DNA of 50,265 bases from Bacteroidales bacterium (GTDB lineage Bacteria > Bacteroidota > Bacteroidia > Bacteroidales > ML635J-15). Within the stretch, counting starts at the first letter, position 1, and every line of letters begins with the position of its first letter. Below the pieces are notes generated by a model. That model did no database searches, was not told the DNA's origin, and saw only the letters and a list, made by a program, of their open reading frames with translations. Shown here in pieces: positions 1 to 8,772 of the stretch. The DNA lies in NCBI GenBank assembly GCA_028702535.1, contig JAQVOR010000005.1:1-50265 (forward strand). Reading direction: 5' to 3'. Position numbers and translations under genes: made by a program.

Positions 1-149
1 ATCAGGAAATTCAACAATTTGCCCTCGACCAAGCAAAACAGGATGTTATTGAAAAATGGATAAACACAAAATTAGAAAGCACTTACATTAATATTGATCA
101 ATCGTACAGTAATTGTACGTTCAAATTCGGAAACTGGATAAATAAATAA
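1..149 (+). CDS. SurA-like peptidylprolyl isomerase, C-terminal fragment
   Basis: An open frame enters from the left edge and stops with TAA at 147-149, giving about 48 residues. The tail has a helical stretch rich in Gln, Ala and Lys followed by KWINTKLESTYINID and an ending in FKFGNWINK. Bacteroidetes periplasmic SurA/PpiC-type isomerases typically end in such a segment, where an xKWIxxKxxxTYIxID motif precedes a short aromatic tail. These proteins chaperone outer-membrane proteins. Only the end is visible, so the parvulin domains cannot be checked and the call rests on the tail motif. The cyclophilin gene follows 6 bases downstream, which fits a folding-factor operon. Confidence 0.5.
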   Translation, partial: QEIQQFALDQAKQDVIEKWINTKLESTYINIDQSYSNCTFKFGNWINK

Positions 150-155
150 TAATAT

Positions 156-611
156 ATGAAAACAGCAGAAATAAAAACTCAAGAAGGTGTGATGAAAGTC
201 GAATTTTACACCGAAGACGCTCCAATAGCCGTAGAAAATTTTATTAAACTTGCAAAAGAAGGATTTTATAATGGATTGAGATTTCATCGTGTTATTCCCG
301 ATTTTGTAGTACAAGGCGGTTGTCCTTACTCAAAAGATATTCGCGATAGTAAAGTAGGTACTGGTGGTCCAGGATATTCTATTGATTGCGAATTAGATGG
401 CGAAAATCAATATCATGATCGTGGCGTTTTGTCCATGGCTCATTCTGGACGTAATACTGGAGGCTCTCAGTTTTTTATATGTCATAGTCGTAACAATACG
501 GCTCATCTTGATAGAAACCATACTTGCTTTGGAAAAGTGATTGAAGGACTCGAAGTAATCGACAAAATTAAACCCGGTTGCTTGATTGAAGAGGTTGTTG
601 TAAGCGAATAG
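156..611 (+). CDS. Cyclophilin-type peptidyl-prolyl cis-trans isomerase
   Basis: A single-domain cyclophilin of 151 residues, the usual size for bacterial PpiB-like enzymes. Family signatures are present in order: FHRVIPDFVVQGG (active-site Arg in FHR), then GVLSMAHSGRNTGGSQFFI carrying the substrate-binding Gln-Phe-Phe, then LDRNHTCFGKVIEG. It catalyses cis-trans isomerisation of X-Pro bonds during protein folding. No signal peptide is seen, so it is probably cytoplasmic. It starts 6 bases after the SurA-like gene and is probably co-transcribed with it. Its end lies 32 bases from the converging RM remnant, so it marks the left border of that island. Confidence 0.93.
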   Translation: MKTAEIKTQEGVMKVEFYTEDAPIAVENFIKLAKEGFYNGLRFHRVIPDFVVQGGCPYSKDIRDSKVGTGGPGYSIDCELDGENQYHDRGVLSMAHSGRNTGGSQFFICHSRNNTAHLDRNHTCFGKVIEGLEVIDKIKPGCLIEEVVVSE

Positions 612-643
612 GAATGGCTCTCGAGTATCGGCATTATCAGGTT

Positions 644-1249
644 TTAAGCGACTGCATCTTTTTTTGTTAACAATTCTCTATGATAAGCTAAATAACTTAG
701 TCTTTTCTCGTTTAAAATCTTTTTGTCTAATTGATAGGTTTTCCAAAACTCTACAACATCATTTGATAATCGTTTTGAGAAAATTATTTCCCCTTCATCT
801 GTAAATGATATGTAGTTCAAGTCAAATAGTGAATCAATTGTTCTACGCATTAAAGTAAATGCAAGAGATTTTTTTATTTCAGAATCTAAATTTTCGATAT
901 TTGCCCTATATAAATCAAGTTCTTTACATTCGTCAGCAAAGAAAAACATCTCTGAATAATTTTTAAACATAAAACCCTCAAAAGGTTCTCCTGAAAAAAT
1001 GATTTCAATATCTTCTTTTGATAAAACGGTTGAATTATTTTGAATTAAAGCATTTGCAATATGATAGTTAATTTTCAAAATATCATTAGTGTAAATTTCA
1101 AGCCCTCTAAATTTTGCCTCGTAACTCAAAGAACATCCACCAGAAAACGCATCAAATAAAGTTTTGGCATCGATAGGAAATTGGTCGCAAATCCATTTTG
1201 CAATTTTCTCTTTATTCCCTATGTAATTAACTTTAGGATATTTAAACAT
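644..1249 (-). pseudogene. Truncated D12-class DNA adenine methylase
   Basis: The N-terminal half of a Dam/D12-type N6-adenine methyltransferase, 201 residues against roughly 270-330 for complete members. The start NYIGNKEKIAKWI and the S-adenosylmethionine (SAM)-binding motif DAFSGGCSLSYEA are clear, and NDIL follows at the expected distance. The catalytic DPPY motif, which should come later, is absent: the protein stops at KKDAVA within 32 bases of the cyclophilin gene. It therefore cannot methylate DNA as drawn unless another polypeptide supplies the catalytic half. It overlaps the upstream C5 methylase by 8 bases (1242-1249) and was the last gene of the RM operon. The truncation probably reflects deletion at the island's edge. 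Confidence 0.75.
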
Positions 1250-2240
1250 TTTCTGACATTCTAATAATTGCTTCAGCTATTGCTTCTGCCATTTTAGGAG
1301 GTACAGAATTGCCAACTTGTTGTTGTTGAGATATTTTTGTACCTTTAAAAACAAAGTCATCAGGATATGATTGTAGTTTAGCTAATTCCCTAACTGTTAA
1401 CGCTCTGTTTTGCTCATAATGAAATATCTTTCTCATATCTCCAGTTACACAAACCGAAGGTTCATAACTTTTATACCTAATATATTTTCTAATATCGCCT
1501 GATTTTGGTCTGAGATTTTCAGGTATTTCTGCTCTGTTACCACCATCTTTTACATACTTCATTTTTTCTAACATTTGCTCTGAATGATTCATTGCAACAT
1601 GGTTTGGGATTGATGATTCCTCTCCAGAGCTAAGAGGAGGGTAATTGTTTAATACATCTTTTACTGTTAAGTATTTTCGTATAGTTTTTTCAGGAAAAAT
1701 AATTTCTTGATTTAGTTTGGTACCAATAAAAATAATTCTTTTTCTTACTTGTGGAACTCCATAATCTGCTGAGTTCAGTATTTTACATTCAACTTTATAT
1801 CCAATGTTTTGAAAATCATTTATGATTTCGTTTTTCGTTTCTCCTTTGTTGTGGTTGTATAGTCTGGCAACATTTTCTATTACAAAAAACTTTGGTTTCA
1901 CAAGTTTTACAACTCTTACAAATTCTTTAAATAATTTATTTCTTGGGTCGTTAATAAATTTACGTCCAATATTTCCAGCCATACTAAAGCCCTGACAAGG
2001 TGGACCACCAATTACAACATCTATTTCGTAAAATTCTTTCAGATAGGTAATTTCAGAATCAGACAAATCGCAAATATCTTTTTCAATAAGTTGGTGCTTT
2101 GGAAAATTGTATTTATAAGTTTCACAGAAACTTGGTTCTATGTCAATAGAGAAAACGTTTTGGAATCCTTTATTATCAAACCCCAATGCGAAACCACCAG
2201 AGCCAGAAAATAAGTCGATATATTTTAATTTGTTTTTCAT
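1242..2240 (-). CDS. C5-cytosine DNA methyltransferase, RM-type
   Basis: A complete C5-cytosine methyltransferase of 332 residues. Conserved motifs are in order: YIDLFSGSGGFALGF (motif I, SAM binding), GGPPCQGFS with catalytic Cys at about residue 82 (IV), FFVIENV (VI), GVPQVRKRIIFIG (VIII), a target-recognition region at roughly 190-275, REL.KLQSYPDDF (IX) and QQQQVGNSVPP (X). It transfers methyl groups from SAM to cytosine in a specific DNA site; the site cannot be read from sequence. It overlaps the XRE regulator by 4 bases and the truncated D12 methylase by 8. No restriction enzyme gene lies nearby, so it is probably now a solitary methylase. Nothing in it looks damaged. Confidence 0.92.
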   Translation of the reverse strand: MKNKLKYIDLFSGSGGFALGFDNKGFQNVFSIDIEPSFCETYKYNFPKHQLIEKDICDLSDSEITYLKEFYEIDVVIGGPPCQGFSMAGNIGRKFINDPRNKLFKEFVRVVKLVKPKFFVIENVARLYNHNKGETKNEIINDFQNIGYKVECKILNSADYGVPQVRKRIIFIGTKLNQEIIFPEKTIRKYLTVKDVLNNYPPLSSGEESSIPNHVAMNHSEQMLEKMKYVKDGGNRAEIPENLRPKSGDIRKYIRYKSYEPSVCVTGDMRKIFHYEQNRALTVRELAKLQSYPDDFVFKGTKISQQQQVGNSVPPKMAEAIAEAIIRMSENV

Positions 2241-2559
2241 AACTCAAGTTTACCTTGTTTAACATTAGTGTTTTTAATGTAATTTGCTGTATTTTCTGCC
2301 ACTATGAAAATTGAATCAGAACATTTATACTTGAATGCTTCACGAGCAAATTTGTCAGCAAAAAACAAGTCGGTAACCCTTTGGCTGTCAATTTGAAAAA
2401 GTTCTGCCAGTTTTTTTAATTTCGATTTGCTGAATTTTTGGTTGCTATTTTCAATACGACTAATAGCACTGGTGTTGATACCAATTTTTCTCCAAACTCT
2501 GTTTGTGTCCACTCACGTTTTTCTCTTTCTGTTTTTATAAATTGTCCGAAACTTACCAT
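2237..2559 (-). pseudogene. Frameshifted XRE-family RM controller
   Basis: A helix-turn-helix regulator split between two frames. From the ATG at 2557-2559 the frame reads MVSFGQFIKTEREKREWTQ and then TEFGEK, after which it loses sense. The +1 frame picks up exactly there with IGINTSAISRIENSNQKFS, the recognition helix, and continues to the end at 2237. The break lies at a run of five T at 2485-2489 (five A on the coding strand); six would restore a protein of about 107 residues. The downstream piece alone has only a GTG start at 2512 and lacks the first helices. It overlaps the C5 methylase by 4 bases, as expected of a methylase-linked controller. It is either a real inactivation or a homopolymer sequencing error. 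Confidence 0.8.
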
Positions 2560-2592
2560 TTTTATAATTTAATCAAAACGTAACTTGACCTG

Positions 2593-2621
2593 TTTTCTAC
2601 AAATGTAAAACAAATTTTCTA
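2593..2621 (-). promoter_or_regulatory. RM operon promoter with flanking direct repeats
   Basis: On the minus strand a TACATTTG (plus coordinates 2600-2607) matches the Bacteroidetes -7 consensus TAnnTTTG about 40 bases before the controller ATG. Two identical heptamers, TTTTCTA on the plus strand at 2593-2599 and 2615-2621, flank it with starts 22 bases apart, two helical turns. That spacing suits a dimeric or cooperative HTH regulator such as the adjacent XRE protein, but operator function is inferred. Confidence 0.35.
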
Positions 2622-2649
2622 ATTTTGTATCAAGTCGGCTGATGAAATT

Positions 2650-3270
2650 TTACGTTTCTTTCAATTTACTTAATGTCAGTGGACCTTCGTTGAACAGTAG
2701 GTCGATAATACTTAGATTTGGGATAAAACCATGCCTATCGGAGAATACTTGATAATATTCGGACGGCTCAAAATTTGCATCATGAGTATTTTTAGATGCT
2801 TTTGGGTGTATTTTATCTCGTAAGTCAATAGTATTTTCTGGATTTTTAATATAATCATCAGTTATTTTGTAGCTTTTTGATATTCCAATGCTGCCAAGCA
2901 GTGTGTCTAATATTTTTGTGTTTAAATCAATTAAAAACTTTTCTTTTTTTACGAAAAAATATTCTAATTCTGGAAAATAGTGATCGTAAAATGCAGTGTT
3001 TTTATATGCTGACAATATTGCTCTGCTTTGTTTTTTTTGCCATTCTTCAGAATAGTCAATTAGTATGTCTTTTACTGGAGTTCGGAAGTTTTTTACTATT
3101 GGAACAGTTAGATGTAAAGGTCCATTTGCAGCTAAGATTAAACATCTGTTTCGATACGTTTGCTTTGCATAAGTATCCATTTGTTCAATTGATATTTCAT
3201 CGTATAGAACAAATTTGCTTATATACTGAATGTTTGGAAAGTATGCAGTACTCAGGATTGCTCTTTTCAT
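2650..3270 (-). CDS. WbqC-like family protein
   Basis: A WbqC-family protein of 206 residues. The start AILSTAYFPNIQYISKF and the central segments NRCLILAANGPLHLTVPI and WQKKQSRAILSAYKNTAFYDHY are typical. The family occurs in O-antigen loci and widely in Bacteroidetes next to signal peptidase genes, but its reaction is not established. It is the last gene of the dapB-lepB unit, beginning 2 bases after the LepB paralogue ends, so it is almost certainly co-transcribed with it. No signal peptide or membrane segment is apparent, so it is probably cytoplasmic. Confidence 0.85.
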   Translation of the reverse strand: MKRAILSTAYFPNIQYISKFVLYDEISIEQMDTYAKQTYRNRCLILAANGPLHLTVPIVKNFRTPVKDILIDYSEEWQKKQSRAILSAYKNTAFYDHYFPELEYFFVKKEKFLIDLNTKILDTLLGSIGISKSYKITDDYIKNPENTIDLRDKIHPKASKNTHDANFEPSEYYQVFSDRHGFIPNLSIIDLLFNEGPLTLSKLKET

Positions 3271-3272
3271 TA

Positions 3273-4154
3273 TTAATTTATAACTTTTCCAATTATCTGA
3301 TCTTCAGGGATAAAGCCCCATATTCTTGAATCGTTTCTATTATACCTGTTGTCATTAAGAACAAAATAATAATTCTTTTTGATTGTGTATGTTTCAGCTA
3401 ATTCGTTGTTTATTTTTATTTCAGTAAGTGTAAAAATTAAATCGTTATCTTCACAAAAATCGATAATGTATTTATAAATTCCTATGTTTCGTGGATTAAT
3501 CATAACTGTCAAATCTTTTTGTGGCACAACAACCGGTCCTATATTGTCAGGGTTCCACATAGCAGTATTTCCTTTAGAACTAAACATATTTATGTCGTGT
3601 ATTCTTTCTTCTACTATTATTTTACGTATGTTTATTACTTCAGGTAGTTTTGAGATAAGATCTGAAATATCTTTTGAACATACTATTTCGCAAGCTTTGC
3701 CGTCATTGAGTATTTGTAAAATTTCGACATCGAAATCAGATAAAAGATTTTCAAATATGCATGATTCTTGAGTGCTAACTCTGTATAAAAACCATTTTGT
3801 AAAATCTCCTTCAAATAAAACATCGTTAACGTAAACTTGAGTGTTCTCAATTTTTATGATGTCGCCTGGTAATCCTATGATACGTGAGCAGTAGTTTTCT
3901 TTTTGGCGATATTTTTTATCTAATATTGTTGGATTTTTGTGGATAATTAAATCCCCTTGTTTTAAAAGTTTGGCAGCATTAGGTTTTATTACGTTGAAAG
4001 CAGTATTAGGGTTTTTAATTCGCCGTAATAGATGTGTTTTGTTTTTTTGTGGATAAAATTCTGCTTTGTACATTCCCACAGATAGTAAAATAGATAATAA
4101 AGCTATTAAAACTACAAAAGCACTAAAAATTAAAATTGTTTTCTTTCTTGACAT
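3273..4154 (-). CDS. Catalytically dead signal peptidase I paralogue (S26 fold)
   Basis: An S26-family protein of 293 residues with one N-terminal membrane anchor (about 7-28). The fold is supported by motifs shared with the true LepB just upstream: GDLIIHK, SRIIGLPGDIIKI, an NPRNIG region, and VLNDNRYNRNDSRIWGFIPE against the Lep[21 protein letters not shown]. The catalytic residues are gone: the position of the nucleophile in PTSSM reads PNAA (about 59-60) and the general-base Lys of YIKR is Ser in YCSR (residue 90). It cannot cleave signal peptides by the known Ser/Lys mechanism, and a partner or chaperone role for LepB or WbqC is only inference. The ATG at 4152-4154 is preferred to an upstream TTG at 4181. 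Confidence 0.82.
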   Translation of the reverse strand: MSRKKTILIFSAFVVLIALLSILLSVGMYKAEFYPQKNKTHLLRRIKNPNTAFNVIKPNAAKLLKQGDLIIHKNPTILDKKYRQKENYCSRIIGLPGDIIKIENTQVYVNDVLFEGDFTKWFLYRVSTQESCIFENLLSDFDVEILQILNDGKACEIVCSKDISDLISKLPEVINIRKIIVEERIHDINMFSSKGNTAMWNPDNIGPVVVPQKDLTVMINPRNIGIYKYIIDFCEDNDLIFTLTEIKINNELAETYTIKKNYYFVLNDNRYNRNDSRIWGFIPEDQIIGKVIN

Positions 4155-4425
4155 ATCATTAGTAATCTTTAATAAAAACAATACAAAGTGTTGTAATATA
4201 CTGATTTTAAGTGTGTTAATAATTCAAATGGAAATCAAAACATTCACTTTACAAATGCTAAGATACTATAAATTATAGAGGTTGCAAATAGTAATAGTTA
4301 AAGATTTGTTAGTGTTTGTTCACAATGTCAATGTGGTGTAACATTATATTCATCGCTACACTTCTCGGTTCAATCCTTTCGCACATTTTGTTTACAACAC
4401 TAATTTGATGGATACAACGTGTATC

Positions 4426-6066
4426 TTATTCGTTATGTACGATTTTACCAATTCTACGCCATCTTATTCCGCCATATTCTTTGTCTCTTGAAAGCCAAAT
4501 AAGCCAAGCTTTACCTACAACATGGTCTTCAGGAACAAATCCCCAAAATCTGGCATCTGCTGAATTATGTCTATTGTCACCCATCATCCAGTAATAGGTC
4601 ATTTTAAATGTGTATTGGTCAGTTTTTTCTCCATTTATATAAATGCCGTCTTCTTTTACTTCGAGATCGTTATTTTCATAATAATCAATTATCCTTTCGT
4701 AAAGTGGCAGGTTTTTGCTATCCAATTTTATTGTTGCACCAGCCGCAGGGATGTATAGCGGTCCAAACCAATCTTCGTTCCAGTTATATTGTTGGTTATG
4801 TGGAAAAATTCTAAAATTAGGCTCGCCTTTAGGTTTTACGTCTTTGGAAATGCTTTTTATAAGTTGTATGTTTTTAAAATCTTGAAGATTTATACTTGTT
4901 AGCGGTATTATAAAAGTCGAATTTTCAACTCTGATGTCAGATTGATTAATGCCATGCTCTTTTAGAACTCTTGCTGGTATTCCTGTTCCGTCAGTTTGAA
5001 CGCGATAATTAAATTGTTTTGTTGGGATTTCTTTTTGAGGCTTGTTGTTTATAAAAACTTCTCCATCACGAACTTCTAGTGTGTCGCCACCAACTGCCAC
5101 ACAACGTTTGATGTAATTTTCACGCTTATCTAATGGTCTTACAATTATGTCGTAAACATCCATAATCGTTTTGCGTGCAATTTTCATGTAGTCCTCATGA
5201 GTTTTTAGTTTTTCTGTTTGATTAGCGTTGCTTTTTGATTTGTAAAACTCATCATCAAATTGACGCAATTTTACCGAAGCATCTTCAATCATTTCTGCAT
5301 TATGTGCAGGATTTGTATTTGGGTCAAAAATGTAATATGCAAGTTGATAATAATACTCGTTAGGTTTTAGGCTCGCCAATTTTGTAGTATCAAAATTATT
5401 ATTTGCAAGATATGCTTTGTCACTTTCTTCCATTATGTATGCTGCAATTCTTGTAATGTCGTAATAATCTTGTGCTTGGTTTTGGATTACAACTGTATCG
5501 CCTGTTGGAAAATTAAAAACTACCATATCATCGCGTTGAACATCGCCCCAGCCAGCCATTCTTCGATATTCTGTTTCTATCCATGTTAGGTATGATGGTG
5601 TCGATTTTGTTAGTGGTAATGTGTGATGTACAAATGGAAATGATATTGGTGTCATGGGTACACGAGGACCATAGGCTACTTTGCTGACAAAAAGGTAATC
5701 TCCAACCATGAGCGTCTTCTCCATTGAGGAAGTCGGAATAGTAAAAGCCTCGAAAAAGAATATCCGTATAAATGAGGCAGCAATAACCGCAAATATTAGA
5801 GCATCAACCCATTCGAGAGTTTTTCTTTTGATTTTGGAATATTTTTTATCTTTTCGAGGTTTCCAAAATGCCCAACGAACATATTTTGTTAAATAAATGT
5901 CAATAATAATAAGCTCTAACAATAGCCACCAATAGTTACCTAACCAAACTACCCATAAAATGTAGCATATTGTAACTAAAGCAAACCATACATATTTAGT
6001 ATTGATTTTTTTATAAAATTTTGAATTAAGTATTCTCGATTTTAAGTCGATTTTTTTATTTGCCAT
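4426..6066 (-). CDS. lepB: Signal peptidase I
   Basis: Membrane-bound type I leader peptidase of 546 residues, long for the family. Two or three N-terminal hydrophobic segments (about 25-63 and 86-108) precede the catalytic serine in TIPTSSM (Ser114). The general-base lysine is Lys320 in [11 protein letters not shown], and the C-terminal box [20 protein letters not shown] is intact. Ser and Lys are about 206 residues apart, compared with about 55 in E. coli LepB, because of a large polar insertion at roughly 145-310. It removes signal peptides from exported proteins at the membrane. It overlaps dapB by 11 bases and is followed, after 271 bases, by an inactive paralogue. Confidence 0.95.
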   Translation of the reverse strand: MANKKIDLKSRILNSKFYKKINTKYVWFALVTICYILWVVWLGNYWWLLLELIIIDIYLTKYVRWAFWKPRKDKKYSKIKRKTLEWVDALIFAVIAASFIRIFFFEAFTIPTSSMEKTLMVGDYLFVSKVAYGPRVPMTPISFPFVHHTLPLTKSTPSYLTWIETEYRRMAGWGDVQRDDMVVFNFPTGDTVVIQNQAQDYYDITRIAAYIMEESDKAYLANNNFDTTKLASLKPNEYYYQLAYYIFDPNTNPAHNAEMIEDASVKLRQFDDEFYKSKSNANQTEKLKTHEDYMKIARKTIMDVYDIIVRPLDKRENYIKRCVAVGGDTLEVRDGEVFINNKPQKEIPTKQFNYRVQTDGTGIPARVLKEHGINQSDIRVENSTFIIPLTSINLQDFKNIQLIKSISKDVKPKGEPNFRIFPHNQQYNWNEDWFGPLYIPAAGATIKLDSKNLPLYERIIDYYENNDLEVKEDGIYINGEKTDQYTFKMTYYWMMGDNRHNSADARFWGFVPEDHVVGKAWLIWLSRDKEYGGIRWRRIGKIVHNE

Positions 6067-6790
6067 TATTTTGTAGTTTTAATAAATCACGCATTGTAAA
6101 GTAACCACTTTTTTTGTTCATTAAAAATTCTGCCGCTAAAACTGCTCCAATAGCAAATCCGGCACGGTCTTTTGCATTATGTTCAAGTGTTATTTTATCT
6201 ATTTCGCTTTCCCAAATTATTTTATGATCTCCTATTATTTCGCCTTCTCTAAACGATTCTATTTCAAGGTTTCGTTTGTCTGTTACAGGTTTTAACTCAA
6301 AATTAACATATTTAGTGTTGTTTTTAAAAATTCCTTTAGCCAAACTTATTGCAGTACCACTGGGTTTGTCGAGTTTATGGATATGATGTGTTTCTTCTAT
6401 GCAAGCATCATAAGAAGCGAAATCGGAGAGTAGATCTGCAAGTTTTTCGTTTATCTCCATAAAAATATTTACACCTATATTATAATTAGATGCATAAAAC
6501 ACAGAGCTATTATTATCTTGACAGATTTGTTTAATTTGGTTCTCATCTATCTTCCAACCTGTTGTACCAGAGACAATTGGAATGCCTGCTGAGGCACAGT
6601 CGAAAATATTATTTTTTGCAGAATCGGGAGTAGTAAATTCAATAGCGACATCTACATTACCTTTTAATTGATCAGCAATGCTGTCTTTATTTTCTAAATC
6701 AACGATCACTGTTACGATATGATTTCTTTGCAAGGCTATTTGTTCAATAGCTTTTCCCATTTTTCCGTAACCAATAATACCAATTCTCAT
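6056..6790 (-). CDS. dapB: 4-hydroxy-tetrahydrodipicolinate reductase
   Basis: DapB, 244 residues, reduces 4-hydroxy-tetrahydrodipicolinate with NAD(P)H in the diaminopimelate/lysine pathway that feeds peptidoglycan. The N-terminal Rossmann motif [11 protein letters not shown] binds the nucleotide. [11 protein letters not shown] and the catalytic segment [16 protein letters not shown] (active-site His pair and Lys) are intact, and the ending [11 protein letters not shown] is typical. It heads the minus-strand unit dapB-lepB-lepB paralogue-wbqC, overlapping lepB by 11 bases. A 431-base gap to divergent gpmI should hold its promoter, but no good -7 element stands out (nearest is TATTTTTA, one mismatch). 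Confidence 0.95.
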   Translation of the reverse strand: MRIGIIGYGKMGKAIEQIALQRNHIVTVIVDLENKDSIADQLKGNVDVAIEFTTPDSAKNNIFDCASAGIPIVSGTTGWKIDENQIKQICQDNNSSVFYASNYNIGVNIFMEINEKLADLLSDFASYDACIEETHHIHKLDKPSGTAISLAKGIFKNNTKYVNFELKPVTDKRNLEIESFREGEIIGDHKIIWESEIDKITLEHNAKDRAGFAIGAVLAAEFLMNKKSGYFTMRDLLKLQNNGK

Positions 6791-7221
6791 AACACAACAA
6801 ATTTTAGAGGGTAAAAATACAATAATTTTTTGAATGTGTTTGTAAAGTAATCATTTTGCTTGACTTTTTTAGTGAATTTGGATCTAATTGCTCAAGTTTA
6901 GGTTTTATAATCTGATAAGTAGTCAATTTTTAATGAGATTTTTTTGAAACAAAGTTTACTTTATGAGATAAGGTGTGAATTTTATTTCTTACTTTGTGCA
7001 TCGACATAAACTAATCCAAATCTCGTGATTATAGTAGATTTATTGCAAATCTTCAAAAATGCATAACAATTTGCAAGCTATATGGTTAATACATTTAAAC
7101 GAACTTATGAATTTAGGAATAGTTTTTATAAACATGACAATTTAAAATTTTGTCAAAATATATTGTAATTTTGTGCTAAAATTAGAAAAGACTAAATATT
7201 AGACTTAAATATTTTAAAATT
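6791..7221. other. Divergent intergenic region dapB/gpmI
   Basis: An AT-rich gap of 431 bases between divergent genes. I see no credible ORF or RNA gene. It contains the gpmI -7 element and an imperfect palindrome GACAA...TTGTC at 7136-7154, just upstream of it, which could be an operator. Confidence 0.6.
7166..7173 (+). promoter_or_regulatory. Putative gpmI -7 element
   Basis: TAATTTTG matches the Bacteroidetes consensus TAnnTTTG 48 bases before the gpmI ATG. No TTTG stands at the usual -33 spacing. The imperfect palindrome at 7136-7154 sits where the -33 region would be. Confidence 0.45.
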
Positions 7222-8742
7222 ATGAAAAACAACAAAGTGCTTTTAATGATCCTTGATGGGTGGGGAAAAGGAGACGGTAGTAAATCAGATGTTATAAGTA
7301 ACTCAAAAACACCAAATTATCATAGATTTTTAAAAGAATATCCAAATTCGGAATTATTGGCTTGTGGTGAAGATGTAGGATTGCCAGATGGACAAATGGG
7401 TAATTCGGAGGTTGGACATTTGAATATTGGTGCTGGACGTATTGTTTATCAAGATCTTGTGAGAATAAACAAGGAGGTTGAGAATGGTAGCTTTTATAAG
7501 AATCCAGTCTTGAAAAAGGCTTTCGATTATGCTAAAAAAAATGATAAGCAGGTTCATTTGCTTGGTTTGGTTTCTGATGGTGGTGTACATTCTACCGAGG
7601 ATCATTTATTAGCTCTTGCAAAACTTTCGGACCAGCTTGGACATAAAAAAACATTTATACATGCTTTAACTGACGGTCGAGATACTGATCCTAAAAGTGG
7701 AATCGGCTTTTTAACAAAAGTAAGTGATGTTTTAAAAACTTCATCTGTTAAATTGGCGAGTTTAGTTGGGCGTTATTATACAATGGATCGCGATAAACGT
7801 TGGGAAAGAGTTAAAATAGGTTACGACTTGATGATTAGCGGAATAGGTGAGAAAAGTACTGACATTATTGATAGTATGCAAAAATCTTATGAGAATGGAG
7901 TTACTGATGAATTTATAAAGCCGATAGTAATGGTTGATGATAATAATAATCCAGTAACTACAATACAAAAAGATGATGTGGTAATTTGCTTCAATTTTAG
8001 AACTGATAGATTACGCCAGATTACAACTGCATTGACTCAGCAAAATTTTCCAGAACATGGAATGCAAACTATTTCGTTACAGTATTATACAATGACCCGA
8101 TACGATGAGTCATTTAAGAATATTAATATTGTATATGATAAAGATAATTTACAAAATACACTTGGTGAAATTGTTGCTAATAATGGATTAAATCAGTTGA
8201 GAATTGCCGAAACCGAAAAATATGCTCATGTTACATTCTTTTTTAGTGGCGGTCGTGAAGATATTTTTAAAAATGAAGCCCGAGTTTTAATTCAATCACC
8301 AAAAGTTGCAACTTACGATTTACAACCCGAAATGAGTGCTCCAGAAGTTAAAGAAGCTTTGATTGGAGAAATTAATAAAGATTTACATGATTTAATAGTT
8401 GTAAACTTTGCTAATGGCGATATGGTTGGACATACTGGAGTGTATAAGGCTATAAAAAAAGCAGTTGAAACTGTTGATGAATTAGTAGGAGAGGTTGTTG
8501 AAACTGCTAAAAAGAATGATTATGTAATAATAATAATTGCTGATCATGGAAATGCCGACTACGTATTAAATCCTGATAATACTCCTAATACTGCACACTC
8601 GCTAAATCCTGTTCCGTGTATTATTATTAATAGTTCTTATAACAAAATTGAGAACGGAATATTGGCTGATGTGGCACCAACTATCTTAAAACTGATGGGC
8701 TTAGAAAAACCTACAGAAATGAATGGAGTGAGTTTGGTTTAG
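7222..8742 (+). CDS. gpmI: 2,3-bisphosphoglycerate-independent phosphoglycerate mutase
   Basis: Cofactor-independent phosphoglycerate mutase of 506 residues, full length, of the alkaline-phosphatase superfamily. It interconverts 3- and 2-phosphoglycerate in glycolysis using two Mn ions. The metal-binding start MILDGWG, the phospho-serine motif [15 protein letters not shown] (Ser62), [23 protein letters not shown], and the late metal motifs [12 protein letters not shown] and [10 protein letters not shown] are all present. It is a single-gene unit on the plus strand, converging with the large T9SS gene 30 bases downstream. Confidence 0.97.
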   Translation: MKNNKVLLMILDGWGKGDGSKSDVISNSKTPNYHRFLKEYPNSELLACGEDVGLPDGQMGNSEVGHLNIGAGRIVYQDLVRINKEVENGSFYKNPVLKKAFDYAKKNDKQVHLLGLVSDGGVHSTEDHLLALAKLSDQLGHKKTFIHALTDGRDTDPKSGIGFLTKVSDVLKTSSVKLASLVGRYYTMDRDKRWERVKIGYDLMISGIGEKSTDIIDSMQKSYENGVTDEFIKPIVMVDDNNNPVTTIQKDDVVICFNFRTDRLRQITTALTQQNFPEHGMQTISLQYYTMTRYDESFKNINIVYDKDNLQNTLGEIVANNGLNQLRIAETEKYAHVTFFFSGGREDIFKNEARVLIQSPKVATYDLQPEMSAPEVKEALIGEINKDLHDLIVVNFANGDMVGHTGVYKAIKKAVETVDELVGEVVETAKKNDYVIIIIADHGNADYVLNPDNTPNTAHSLNPVPCIIINSSYNKIENGILADVAPTILKLMGLEKPTEMNGVSLV

Positions 8743-8772
8743 TACAATACGGTTTATTTTTGATATACATAT

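Noticed and set aside
4367..4376. T-loop-like GGTTCAATCC suggesting a tRNA
   Set aside because: The flanking bases form no T-arm or acceptor stem and no anticodon arm is found upstream.
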